The position numbers and the translations under genes are program-made. From the NCBI GenBank assembly GCA_030589895.1, contig JAUUZQ010000021.1, positions 1 through 46,706 on the forward strand: DNA of 46,706 nt, in the 5' to 3' direction. The notes beneath the pieces were generated by a model. That model saw nothing but the letters and a program-made list of their open reading frames with translations. It was not told where the DNA came from and did not search any database. Source of the stretch: Bacteroidales bacterium (GTDB taxonomy: Bacteria > Bacteroidota > Bacteroidia > Bacteroidales > GCA-2748055). Positions 1 to 9,400 of the stretch are shown here, piece by piece (positions within the stretch are counted from its first letter, which is position 1; the number at the start of each line of letters is the position of its first letter).

Positions 1-1344
1 ATTCCGGATATCAGTACCATAAAAGGAAAATTACCATTGTTGGGCATCTGCTATGGTGCACAATATCTGGCGCATCATTTTGGAGGAGAGGTTCATGCTT
101 CGGATTCCAGAGAATACGGGCGTGCACGTCTCACAGAAATAGATACGGGCAATCCATTGCTTACAGATGTTCCTTTAAATACACAGGTGTGGATGTCTCA
201 TGGTGATACAATCGAACATTTGCCCGAAAATTATAAGATCATTGCAAGTACCAGCGATGTTGCTATTGGTGCTTATGCTGTTGAAAATGAGGATATATAT
301 GGACTTCAGTTTCATCCGGAAGTGTATCATACTACAGAGGGAAGTAAGATATTGGGTAATTTCCTCAGAGAGATATGTGGATGCACCCAGGCATGGACAC
401 CAGAGTCTTTTATCGAAGCTACCGTAAGTGAATTGAAGAGTGTACTTGGAGCCGATAAAGTTGTGATGGGACTCTCAGGGGGCGTAGATTCAACAGTTGC
501 TGCAGTTTTGCTGCATAGGGCAATTGGTGATAATCTTACCGCTATTTTTGTTGATAACGGATTGCTCAGGAAGAATGAGTTTCAGGAAGTATTGGATTCT
601 TATAAGGATCTGGGTCTGAAAGTTATTGGTGTAAATGCTGCTGATAAATTTCTCGATGATCTGGTAGGTATTTCAGAGCCTGAGGAAAAGAGGAAAAGTA
701 TAGGAAAAAATTTTATTGAGGTCTTTGAGGAGGAGTCGCTGAAATTAAGTGATATTCTTTGGTTAGGACAGGGCACTATCTATCCCGATGTTATTGAATC
801 AGTATCCGTAAATGGACCTTCAGCCACCATAAAATCTCATCACAATGTAGGTGGATTGCCTGAGAAAATGAACCTTAAGATCGTAGAACCACTTCGGCTT
901 CTCTTTAAAGATGAGGTTCGCAGAGTAGGATACTCCCTTGAGATTAGCTCACATATTCTAAAGAGACATCCATTTCCCGGTCCCGGACTAGGTATCCGGG
1001 TGCTTGGGGAAGTAAGTCGTGAAAAAGTAAGGCTTGCACAGGAGGCTGATTATATATTTATTGAAAGCTTGAAGAGCTATGGTCTGTACGACCGCGTATG
1101 GCAAGCCGGTACAATGCTTCTTCCTGTTCAGTCTGTTGGTGTAATGGGAGATGAGCGTACCTATGAATATGTGGTTGCATTGAGAGCTGTTACAGCTACT
1201 GATGGAATGACTGCTGACTGGGCACATCTTCCGGCTGAGTTTCTTAGCCGCGTTTCAAACGACATCATTAATAAGGTAAGAGGCATAAATCGTGTTGTTT
1301 ATGATGTGAGTTCAAAACCTCCGGCTACGATTGAGTGGGAATAG
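1..1344 (+). CDS. guaA: GMP synthase (glutamine-hydrolysing), 5' end cut by the window
   Basis: Converts XMP to GMP in purine synthesis, using glutamine-derived ammonia and ATP. The frame is open from base 1, so the true start lies outside the window. The visible part begins inside the class I glutamine amidotransferase domain: the nucleophile cysteine is at 49-51 in the motif GICYG, and the His/Glu pair of the triad is in FHPEV. The ATP-pyrophosphatase P-loop LSGGVDST follows, then the C-terminal dimerisation domain with [12 protein letters not shown] and the family-typical ending KPPATIEWE. Both domains are intact in the visible part. It heads a compact plus-strand run; the downstream protease starts 35 bases after the stop. 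Identity is certain from these motifs. Confidence 0.97.
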   Translation: MPDISTIKGKLPLLGICYGAQYLAHHFGGEVHASDSREYGRARLTEIDTGNPLLTDVPLNTQVWMSHGDTIEHLPENYKIIASTSDVAIGAYAVENEDIYGLQFHPEVYHTTEGSKILGNFLREICGCTQAWTPESFIEATVSELKSVLGADKVVMGLSGGVDSTVAAVLLHRAIGDNLTAIFVDNGLLRKNEFQEVLDSYKDLGLKVIGVNAADKFLDDLVGISEPEEKRKSIGKNFIEVFEEESLKLSDILWLGQGTIYPDVIESVSVNGPSATIKSHHNVGGLPEKMNLKIVEPLRLLFKDEVRRVGYSLEISSHILKRHPFPGPGLGIRVLGEVSREKVRLAQEADYIFIESLKSYGLYDRVWQAGTMLLPVQSVGVMGDERTYEYVVALRAVTATDGMTADWAHLPAEFLSRVSNDIINKVRGINRVVYDVSSKPPATIEWE

Positions 1345-1379
1345 AAAGAAGTACAAAGTTTAAAACTAAGAACTTTAAA

Positions 1380-2975
1380 ATGAAGAATATAAAATATATC
1401 GTACTCAGCTTTTCTTTTGTGATGATATTTTCTGCTGCATCAGCTCAGTGGCATGCCGGTGGATTGAAGCTCATGGAGGTGATGGCAAAGATCAGTCAGT
1501 TTTATGTTGATTCAATTGATGAGAATGAGATAATTGAGAATACCATCATCCGGATGCTTCATGACCTGGATCCCCACTCCTCATATATCAGTAAAGATGA
1601 TATTAAGGAGATGAGCGAGCAGTTAAGTGGTGAATTTGAAGGTATCGGAGTCTCTTTTAATATCCTTCACGATACAATATTTATTATTAATACCATTGAG
1701 GGGGGACCATCCCAAAGGGTGGGAATGAGAGCAGGAGACAGGATTATCAGGGTTGATGCTGAGACTGTTGCGGGGATTGGGATATCTACTGCCGGAGTGC
1801 AAAAAAGATTAAAGGGAAAGAAAGGAACCAAAGTTGAGGTAAGCATATTCAGAAGAAATACAGGCGATGAGCTTGACTTTACCATTGTCCGTGATAAAAT
1901 CCCAATGTATAGTCTGGATGCTTCTTACATGGTGGATAAGAGTACAGGGTATATTAAGCTTTCAAGGTTTTCTCAAACCACTGTCAATGAATTTGAAGAT
2001 GCTCTGAAGGAGCTGAAGAAAGAGGGACTGGAAAACCTGATTCTTGATCTTACAGGAAATGGTGGAGGATATTTAAGGAGTGCTGTTGAACTGGCAGATC
2101 ATTTTCTTTCTTCCGGGAGAGAAATTGTAATTACTGAAGGCGATAAATACACAAGGAAAGTATATGGATCAAAAAGAGGAGGCTTGCTGGAAAAAGGCAG
2201 GCTGGTAATTATGATCGATAGAAACTCTGCCTCAGCCAGTGAAATCGTTAGTGGTGCGATCCAGGAGTGGGATAGAGGAGTATTGGTTGGAAGAAGATCA
2301 TTTGGGAAAGGACTTGTTCAGCAACCCTTGCACCTGAGCGATGGTTCTGAGATCAGACTTACCGTTGCGCGCTATTATACTCCTACGGGTCGATTGATAC
2401 AGAAATCTTATGAAAATGGATATGAAGAGTATGCCATGGACATCATTAACAGATATAACAGTGGTGAACTGACAAATGCAGATAGTATTCTTTTTCCGGA
2501 TGGTGAGAAGTATAAAACACTGATCCTGGGAAGAACCGTTTATGGAGGTGGTGGAATTATGCCGGACTATTTTGTTCCGCTTGATACTACATCTTACTCA
2601 AAGTACTACAGGGATATGATCGGGAAGGGAATATTCAATCAATATATGATGCAGTATGTAGATAAGAACAGGGAGATACTGAAACTGGAATATGATACAT
2701 TCAAATCTTATAAGAAGAATTTTGAGGTAAGTGATGAGATTTTGCAAGGACTGATCTCCTATGCTGAGAACGAAGGACTTGCTTTTGAAAAGGAAGATTG
2801 GGATATCTCCAAATCCCATATCAAAGTTATTTTTAAGGCCTATGCTGCAAGAGATCTCTGGGACTCAGATAAGTTTTATGAGATATATAATGAATCTGAT
2901 GTTATTTTCCTTAAGTCGATAGATATCTTATCACATCCAAAGCTATATAAAGAGAAGTTAAAACAATCCGGTTGA
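1380..2975 (+). CDS. S41 family C-terminal processing protease, secreted
   Basis: A periplasmic tail-specific serine protease of the CtpA/Prc type. The ATG at 1380 was chosen because it opens directly into a clear signal peptide (positively charged start, hydrophobic core, cleavage after SAQ at about residue 23); an upstream GTG at 1335 would overlap guaA and bury the signal. After an N-terminal helical segment comes a PDZ domain (about residues 85-170), then the S41 core. The catalytic serine is probably S285 in NSASASEIV and the general-base lysine K310 in FGKG, with the spacing of 25 usual for the family. A C-terminal extension of about 150 residues follows, as in many Bacteroidota homologues. 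pnuC begins one base after the stop. The substrate cannot be told from sequence. Confidence 0.93.
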   Translation: MKNIKYIVLSFSFVMIFSAASAQWHAGGLKLMEVMAKISQFYVDSIDENEIIENTIIRMLHDLDPHSSYISKDDIKEMSEQLSGEFEGIGVSFNILHDTIFIINTIEGGPSQRVGMRAGDRIIRVDAETVAGIGISTAGVQKRLKGKKGTKVEVSIFRRNTGDELDFTIVRDKIPMYSLDASYMVDKSTGYIKLSRFSQTTVNEFEDALKELKKEGLENLILDLTGNGGGYLRSAVELADHFLSSGREIVITEGDKYTRKVYGSKRGGLLEKGRLVIMIDRNSASASEIVSGAIQEWDRGVLVGRRSFGKGLVQQPLHLSDGSEIRLTVARYYTPTGRLIQKSYENGYEEYAMDIINRYNSGELTNADSILFPDGEKYKTLILGRTVYGGGGIMPDYFVPLDTTSYSKYYRDMIGKGIFNQYMMQYVDKNREILKLEYDTFKSYKKNFEVSDEILQGLISYAENEGLAFEKEDWDISKSHIKVIFKAYAARDLWDSDKFYEIYNESDVIFLKSIDILSHPKLYKEKLKQSG

Positions 2976-2976
2976 G

Positions 2977-3570
2977 ATGGTGAACTGGTTGATTGATAAC
3001 TACATTGAAGTGCTGGGAGTGATTCTCAGTATTGTATATCTTATCCTTAGCATCAGACAGAATATTCTTCTGTGGCCTATGGGGATACTGAGTGCTGCAC
3101 TTTATATTATTGTTTTTTTCCAGTCGAAGTTTTATGCAGACATGGGACTGAATGTGTACTACCTGTTTATCAGTTTCTATGGCTGGGCTACCTGGACATC
3201 TGCAAAAAAGAGAACAGGGGTGAAGATGCCACTTGGACAAATACGTGGGAAGAAGGCATTTCTGGCTTTCGTCTCATTTATTGTCTTTTTTATTGTTATT
3301 GGAGTGGTGCTTGACAAATTTACCGATTCACCGCTTCCATATTGGGATGCCCTTACTACCTCGGGGAGTGTAGTTGCAACGTGGATGTTGACAAGAAAAT
3401 ATATTGAGCACTGGGTATTATGGCTGGCTATTGATTTAATTTCGATGGCTTTGTATATATATAAAGGGCTCTATCCTACTGCAATCTTGTTTGTTATATA
3501 TAGTGCAATGGCGGTGTTTGGCTATTTGCAATGGAATCGTGAACTTAGATCATTGCATGAAAACCAATAG
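2977..3570 (+). CDS. pnuC: PnuC-type NMN/nicotinamide riboside transporter
   Basis: An inner-membrane carrier for a pyridine nucleotide precursor, normally nicotinamide riboside. The 197-residue protein is almost entirely hydrophobic, with about seven membrane segments. It carries the conserved PnuC tryptophan-rich blocks LLWPMGILSAALY near residue 30 and YYLFISFYGWATW near residue 65. It is the usual length for the family. Its 3' end overlaps the next gene, a NadR-like nicotinamide riboside kinase, by 14 bases. The pair therefore looks like a translationally coupled uptake-and-trap module: the carrier lets the nucleoside in and the kinase phosphorylates it. Thiamine-specific PnuT relatives exist, but the kinase neighbour argues for the NAD route. 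Confidence 0.93.
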   Translation: MVNWLIDNYIEVLGVILSIVYLILSIRQNILLWPMGILSAALYIIVFFQSKFYADMGLNVYYLFISFYGWATWTSAKKRTGVKMPLGQIRGKKAFLAFVSFIVFFIVIGVVLDKFTDSPLPYWDALTTSGSVVATWMLTRKYIEHWVLWLAIDLISMALYIYKGLYPTAILFVIYSAMAVFGYLQWNRELRSLHENQ

Positions 3571-4078
3571 AGTAATAATCTCCGGCCCTGAATCGACGGG
3601 CAAGAGCGTGTTGAGTAAATACCTTGCTGAGCATTATAAAGGTATATGGATACCGGAGTTTGCAAGGGATTATGTTGAGCAGATAGGCAGACCTTATACG
3701 CAACAGGATGTATTGCAAATTGCAAGGAAGCAGATGGAGCAATTCAGGCAGAGCTACAGTGATCAGAAATGGGTATTCTTCGATACAGGACTCTTGATTA
3801 CAAAAGTATGGCTTGAAGTAGTTTACAAACAATGTCCGGACTGGATTGAGGCAGAGTTAAAAGCTGAGAAACCCGACCTTGTACTGCTATGTTATCCTGA
3901 CCTGGAATGGATTCCGGATTCGGTACGGGAAAATGGGGGAGAAATGCGCATTGGTTTATTCAATTTATATGAGGAAAATTTAATAAATCTGGATTATCCT
4001 TACAAGGTTATCCGGGGAGAATCAAATGATCGCTTCAATAATGCTACTGAAGCAATTGAAAAATATATTATAGAATAA
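3557..4078 (+). CDS. NadR-like nicotinamide riboside kinase (AAA family ATPase)
   Basis: A 173-residue P-loop kinase resembling the C-terminal kinase domain of NadR, which phosphorylates nicotinamide riboside to NMN. The ATG at 3557 is preferred over an upstream alternative at 3491 because it puts the Walker A motif GPESTGKS at residues 10-17, as usual. The conserved region IPEFARDYVEQIGRPYT follows, then WVFFDTGLLITKVW. It lacks the helix-turn-helix and adenylyltransferase domains of enterobacterial NadR, so it should have only the kinase activity. It overlaps pnuC by 14 bases upstream, and its TAA shares a base with the next ATG (TAATG), so the three genes are probably one transcript. Confidence 0.88.
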   Translation: MKTNRVIISGPESTGKSVLSKYLAEHYKGIWIPEFARDYVEQIGRPYTQQDVLQIARKQMEQFRQSYSDQKWVFFDTGLLITKVWLEVVYKQCPDWIEAELKAEKPDLVLLCYPDLEWIPDSVRENGGEMRIGLFNLYEENLINLDYPYKVIRGESNDRFNNATEAIEKYIIE

Positions 4079-5241
4079 TGGCAACAACAGAAACATTTCA
4101 CGCAAAGACACTGAAGGGGTTTGAAAATATCCTTGCTGATGAGCTAAGAGCACTGGGAGCTGAAAATGTAGAACCTGTTAACAGGGGTGTCAATTTTTCA
4201 GGTGGGAGGGCATTGCTTTATAAAGCAAATTATTGTCTGCGTACCGCATTGCGGATTCTTATGCCGATAACAAGGTTTAATGCCTATAATGCGCAGAGGC
4301 TGTATACCTCAATCTCAAGAATTGACTGGTCTGAGTATCTGACCGTTAAGAAATCATTTGCAATTGATGCTGTTGTTTTTTCTAAAGTATTTACCAATAG
4401 CCTCTTTGTAGAACAGAAAATCAAGGATGCCATCGTTGATCAGTTTAGAGATAAATCGACGCTGCGACCTTCTGTCAATACCAAATCCCCCGATATAAGA
4501 ATAAATGTACATGTTACAGAAACTTCATTTCTGATATCTCTCGATAGCTCCGGCGATTCACTTCACAAGAGAGGATACCGGACAAGAAATCATATTGCTG
4601 CCATAAATGAAGTTTTAGCAGCTGGAATGGTAATGCTTACAGGATGGAAGGGTGAAACTCCATTTTTCGATCCAATGTGTGGTTCTGGTACAATTGCTAT
4701 TGAAGCAGCATTGATAGCCGGAAATATTCCTCCCGGAGTTTTTCGTGAGAAATTTGCTTTTGAGAACTGGCTGGATTTTGATCCTGTGCTTTTTGCAAGG
4801 GTTCTTGAGAATCTGCCAGCCACAAGGGATATAAAGGTGCCTATTATTGCTTCAGATGTAGATTCAGAATCTGTGAGTCAGTCGAGATCCAATGTCAGAT
4901 CGGCTAAACTGGATGATATCATTTCTGTTGAAAAGATTGATTTCATGAATTACCCGGAACCCGATGAGGAGGTCCTGCTTGTCATAAACCCTCCTTATGG
5001 AGAGAGAATAACTGTTTTGGACATTGAATCGATGTATCGCGGAATAGGAACTGCTCTGAAACATAAGTTTGGAGGGTCAAAAGCATGGATTTTTACTTCA
5101 AATTTGGAAGCGCTTAAATTTATTGGATTAAAACCTGATAGAAAATTGACATTATTTAACTCAAATCTTGAATGCAGATATGTAAAATATTCATTGTTCA
5201 AGGGAAAATTAAAGGAGCATAAGCGTGATTCAATTAAGTGA
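4078..5241 (+). CDS. THUMP domain class I RNA methyltransferase (RlmL N-half-like)
   Basis: A SAM-dependent RNA guanine-N2 methyltransferase, similar to the N-terminal half of E. coli RlmL (23S rRNA m2G2445) and to Trm14-type enzymes. Residues 1 to about 160 form the ferredoxin-like plus THUMP RNA-binding part. The Rossmann catalytic domain follows with the SAM-binding motif FDPMCGSGTIAIEAA near residue 200 and the catalytic motif INPPYGERI near residue 305. At 387 residues it is a single-domain enzyme without the RlmK half. It is translationally coupled to the NadR-like kinase through TAATG. The exact RNA target is inferred from family only. Confidence 0.9.
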   Translation: MATTETFHAKTLKGFENILADELRALGAENVEPVNRGVNFSGGRALLYKANYCLRTALRILMPITRFNAYNAQRLYTSISRIDWSEYLTVKKSFAIDAVVFSKVFTNSLFVEQKIKDAIVDQFRDKSTLRPSVNTKSPDIRINVHVTETSFLISLDSSGDSLHKRGYRTRNHIAAINEVLAAGMVMLTGWKGETPFFDPMCGSGTIAIEAALIAGNIPPGVFREKFAFENWLDFDPVLFARVLENLPATRDIKVPIIASDVDSESVSQSRSNVRSAKLDDIISVEKIDFMNYPEPDEEVLLVINPPYGERITVLDIESMYRGIGTALKHKFGGSKAWIFTSNLEALKFIGLKPDRKLTLFNSNLECRYVKYSLFKGKLKEHKRDSIK

Positions 5242-5288
5242 TAGAGTACAATTGTCATAGAAAACAGGTCGTTTATTGAAAAAAAATG

Positions 5289-5333
5289 AAATAGTTGTTA
5301 AATATTGTGCAGTGCAAGATTTTTTAACTATTT
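5289..5333 (+). terminator. weak hairpin, possible end of the guaA-methyltransferase transcript
   Basis: AAATAGTT at 5289-5296 pairs with AACTATTT at 5326-5333, followed by a T-rich run, 47 bases after the methyltransferase stop. The stem is AT-rich and the loop is long, so this is a weak candidate. The rest of 5242-5461 holds the promoter listed next and nothing else I can recognise. Confidence 0.4.
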
Positions 5334-5385
5334 TTAGTTTACTAATAAGAGTTGGTTCTCTTATTTAAGTTCGTAACAGACATGT

Positions 5386-5414
5386 TTTGTATGGCGATTT
5401 TTTTTATATATTTG
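5386..5414 (+). promoter_or_regulatory. Bacteroidota-type promoter upstream of siaB
   Basis: TTTG at 5386-5389 and TATATTTG at 5407-5414 match the -33 and -7 elements of Bacteroidota sigma-ABfr promoters, with 17 bases between them. The -7 box lies 47 bases before the siaB ATG, leaving an ordinary leader. No promoter experiment supports it; the match to the consensus TAnnTTTG is exact. Confidence 0.65.
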
Positions 5415-5461
5415 CTGTGCGAGAAATTTTGTATAATTCACCTGAAACAAATAAAGCTTAA

Positions 5462-6022
5462 ATGAGCTTTGATGTAAACGAGTATTACTCTAAGTTAAAC
5501 GGCGACGACGTTTTGATTGCTTACAAAGGAAATGTTTCCAGTGAGCTGATCAGTAATGTGCTTGAGGTAGTTGAAGCTCGCATGGATGATATCAGTGAGG
5601 ATTCAAAAATCAGGAAAAAGGTATATAATGTTTTGGTAGAGAGTTTACAAAATCTTTACCATCATATTGATGTACTTCCTCCAGGCATGCAGAATGAATA
5701 CGAAGAGAAGTTTGGCATTCTGGTTGTTTCACGCATTAAAACGAGGTACAGAATATCCACAGGAAACTTTGTTCAAACGAGTAAAATCGATGTTCTCAAG
5801 AATAAAATTGACAAGATCAATTCTATGTCAAAGGAAGAACTGAAGGATATGTATAAGTTTATTCTTAATCATCAGCGATTATCAGATAAAGGCGGCGGAG
5901 GACTTGGACTTGTTGATATTGCAAGAAAAACCGGGAATCCGCTGGATTATGCTTTTCATGAGTATGATGATGAGTATAGCTTTTTTAATTTGGACGTTCA
6001 TATAGATTTTAACTACGGATAA
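5462..6022 (+). CDS. SiaB-family protein kinase (DUF6272)
   Basis: A 186-residue GHKL-fold protein of the SiaB/DUF6272 family. In Pseudomonas aeruginosa SiaB phosphorylates the threonine of SiaC and so controls a diguanylate cyclase. Visible here are an N-box-like helix around residues 57-67 (VLVESLQNLYHH) and a glycine-rich G-box at about 143-156 (KGGGGLGLVDIARK), both expected for ATP binding. It has no membrane segment, so it is cytoplasmic. It has its own promoter and lies 18 bases before the SiaC-like gene. No SiaA-type PP2C phosphatase or GGDEF protein is in this window, so the remaining partners must be encoded elsewhere. Confidence 0.85.
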   Translation: MSFDVNEYYSKLNGDDVLIAYKGNVSSELISNVLEVVEARMDDISEDSKIRKKVYNVLVESLQNLYHHIDVLPPGMQNEYEEKFGILVVSRIKTRYRISTGNFVQTSKIDVLKNKIDKINSMSKEELKDMYKFILNHQRLSDKGGGGLGLVDIARKTGNPLDYAFHEYDDEYSFFNLDVHIDFNYG

Positions 6023-6040
6023 CATTTTAAAATATAGATT

Positions 6041-6421
6041 ATGGAAGCATTATCAATTGAAGGAACAGCTAAGACACCAACAGTAAAATTCAATGCTCAA
6101 GACGGTGTTATTGAGATTAAGGGCCGTTCAATCCCTGAAAACTCAATCGAGTTTTATAAGCCGCTTGTTGAATGGTTGGAGCAGTATAGCAGCTCTCCTC
6201 TTGATTTGACACAGGTTAATGTGCAGTTGGAATATTTTAACACAAGTTCATCGAAATGTATACTTGATGTATTTAAGAAATTGGAAGCTATCCATAAAGG
6301 CAAGAGTGAGGTGATCATTAACTGGCATTATGAAGAAGATGATGAAGATATGCTCGAAGCCGGTGAAGATTATGAATCAATTATCAGAGTTCCTTTCAAA
6401 ATGATTGAGATTGTAGAGTAA
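6041..6421 (+). CDS. SiaC-family regulatory phosphoprotein (DUF1987)
   Basis: A 126-residue SiaC/DUF1987 protein. In P. aeruginosa SiaC is phosphorylated on Thr68 by SiaB and dephosphorylated by SiaA; the unphosphorylated form activates the cyclase SiaD. The diagnostic motif LEYFNTSSSK is intact, and by count its threonine is residue 68, the same number as in P. aeruginosa. The C-terminal part is acidic (EEDDEDMLEAGEDYE). It follows the kinase by 18 bases and is followed by a hairpin terminator, so the two form a two-gene operon. What SiaC activates in this organism cannot be read from here. Confidence 0.87.
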   Translation: MEALSIEGTAKTPTVKFNAQDGVIEIKGRSIPENSIEFYKPLVEWLEQYSSSPLDLTQVNVQLEYFNTSSSKCILDVFKKLEAIHKGKSEVIINWHYEEDDEDMLEAGEDYESIIRVPFKMIEIVE

Positions 6422-6444
6422 GTTTCTACTTCATATGATAATAG

Positions 6445-6473
6445 AAAAGGGTATTCCTATGGTTTACCCTTTT
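6445..6473. terminator. bidirectional hairpin between siaC and the ABC gene
   Basis: AAAAGGGTA at 6445-6453 pairs with TACCCTTTT at 6465-6473 around an 11-base loop, with T-runs outside on the plus strand and a matching A-run for the minus strand. It sits between two convergent genes and probably ends both transcripts. Confidence 0.7.
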
Positions 6474-6495
6474 TCTTTTGCAAATTTCTGCTTGT

Positions 6496-9400
6496 TTATT
6501 TCTTTCTGGTCAGATTCTCCATCATATCCAGCAGTCTCTTTAAAGCTCTGTAATATAGCAGTATAAATAGAATAATGGTCATGATCCAGATGACCAGTAC
6601 ATTGGCCCAGATTGTTGGAATGAAGTTTCCAAACAGCATTTTTCTCGGAGCATAAAAGTGCGATTTAAGCATTTTGGATGTCGGATCCAGAAATATAGGC
6701 GTCATCTTTTGAATTAATTCCCCCTTATATTCTATAATCTTATCAAACTCATTTTTATTGGTCACAAAATCAGCCAGGGCCTCATTGTGGTTGTCTCTCT
6801 TCATCTGCTGAAGTTCTTCAAGATCAAATTCCTGCTTAATTGCATTGTTCTCCCTGAAGGCTTCCTTGTATATTTCTGTATATACCTTAGACAGTGCCTT
6901 TATATAATTTTCTGTTGCAGTAAGAACACTATCGCTGATCTGATCGGGATATAACTGACTCACTAATTTTCTTTTATAACCTGTTGGAATATCTTCGTAA
7001 TAGCTGCTAAAGATTAACCTGCTCTCATGCTCTTTGGCCAATTCATTGCGAATGACACCGAGATTATAGGTGATCAATTCAGCTTTCTCCGGATTATCGT
7101 AGCCATCCATTACCACGGCTAGCTTATTTTGCAGGTTCTTCAGGAGGAAATTCGATTTATAGTCTGCAACGCTTTTCACCTTTTCAGACAGATAGAAATT
7201 CTTTTCGTAATTGTTTTCCATAAACTGATAAGTAGCCAATCCTTCATATGCCCATCGTGCAGTGATAATCTCACCATATATCGGAATCCTGCTTGGTGTT
7301 GATATCTGTGGGTTCAGATTTTCAAATTTCACAATGATTCCACTGAGAATAATCTGTGGAATGACCAGGAATGGAATCAAAATGTAGATCGTTACAACTG
7401 TCTTAAAACTGTCAGAGATCAACAGTCCCATTACATTTGCAGCAGCCCATGAAGAGAAGAGAACGACCCAATATTCAAAATACATGCCTTTGATCTCCAT
7501 GATGCTGTTACCAACTATTACAAAGGTCAGGGCCTGAATAGATGAGAGCAGAAACTGAACTGCAACTTTAGAGAAGAGGTAGCCAGACCAGCTAAGGTTC
7601 AGGAAAGCCTCTCGTTTCAGAATCTTCCGATCCTTGATGATCTCCTCGGCACTCACAGTTAATCCCATGAAGATGGCTACAATAACCGACATAAATATAT
7701 AGACAGGCATATTGCTGTTCTCAGATATGGTATATCCAAATCGGTTTGTGACACTTACGCTGTAGTACTTTACAATAAAGGCCAGTAGAAAAGCAAGAAA
7801 GGGAGCCTCCAGAAAATTGATGACCAGATATTGGGTATCACTTAGCTTTTTAAGCACATCACGTTTCAGGAAAACAAGAAACTGTCTGAACCGGTTTGGA
7901 GTTTTGAAGGATATTTCCGGTAAATCTTCTTTTGTGGCTACAGGCTGTTCCGATTCCTTATACTCTTCCCTGAAATAATCACTCCACTCATGGGGAGAGA
8001 TTCTTCGTGCGTGGGTCAGTTTTCCATATTCATCTATTATATTGGTTTCAACAATATTAAAAACCTGTTCGGGATTTACATTTCCACATTCATGGCACTC
8101 ACTCTCATTCCAGTCGGCATGTTGAACTTTCGACTTGAAATACATGATCGAATCGATTGGATTACCATTGTATATAAGGAACCCACCTGTATCCAGGATC
8201 AATAACCTGTCGAACATCTTAAATATATCAGATGATGGCTGGTGAATCACCACAAATACCAGCTTCCCTTTAAGAGAGAGTTCCTTTAAGAGATCAAGAA
8301 TATTTTCACTGTCCCTGCTGGAAAGACCCGAAGTTGGTTCATCAAGAAATAGTACTGCAGGTTCACGAATGAGCTCCAGTGCTATGTTCAGTCTTTTTCT
8401 TTGTCCGCCACTGATTTTCTTATTCAATGGTGAGCCAACCTGAATATCTTTGATTTCAAAGAGCCCCAGGTTCGTCAGTACCTTATTGACAGTTTCAATA
8501 AGTTGTTCTTCAGAGTAGTTATCGAAACAGAGTTTTGCATTGTAATAGAGATTCTGAAATACACTCAACTCTTCAATCAGGAGGTCATCTTGTGATACAT
8601 GACCAATTATTCCTTTTACAGCCGGATCATCACTATGGATATTGATTCCATTAATAAGAACCTGTCCGGAGGTTGGTTTGTGCGTTCCGTTTAATACATT
8701 TAGCAAGGTGGATTTCCCTGCTCCGCTGGCTCCCATAATTCCGACCAGACGCCCTGATGTTTCAGTAAACCTTATATCGTGCAGTCCAATGGCACCATTT
8801 GGAAATTTAAATCCAATATGATCTGCCTCAAAAACAATCTTGGATTTTATGCTGTCCCCAATAAAAGAGCTAACAATATCGCTGTAATAGACCGGTTTAA
8901 TCTGCTGATTTCTAATCGAGGATCCGGTGTTAAGGGGATATGAGTTAAACTGTTCAAGTAATTGTCCGTTGATGTATATTTCACCCTGACCAATATATTT
9001 TACAAAATAGAGGTTCGTTGAAAGGATGTGAATGACACGTATTTGTCCTGATAAATTCTCCCTGTATACATGCTTTGAATCAGGAGGTAAGGCGCGTCCT
9101 GTTTTTGAGTCATCAACAAATAGAAAATGTGGTGATGCAGTTGGCTTCTTATCATTCAATACAAATTCCCGTATCGATTTGTATTCCTCTGCAGAGATGT
9201 TGAAGGTATCTCCTACAGTATCTACAAATTCCATCTCCTGATCACTGGCCTCTTCCTTGTCAGAGTTAATGAATTCCAATAGCTGAATCAGAAAAACTAC
9301 TTTCTGTTGTTGCTTGAGCTCTTCATTAATTGCAGTACAAATCTTCAGTACCCTAACTGATCGACGCGCAAGAATTCGATCTGCATTTCTGTTCTTTTTC

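Noticed and set aside
1335-1379. Upstream GTG start for the S41 protease
   Set aside because: It would place 15 charged residues before a clear signal peptide and overlap guaA; the ATG at 1380 is better.
2911-3240. A 109-codon minus-strand frame across the protease-pnuC junction
   Set aside because: It is antisense to two well-supported genes and its product has no family features.
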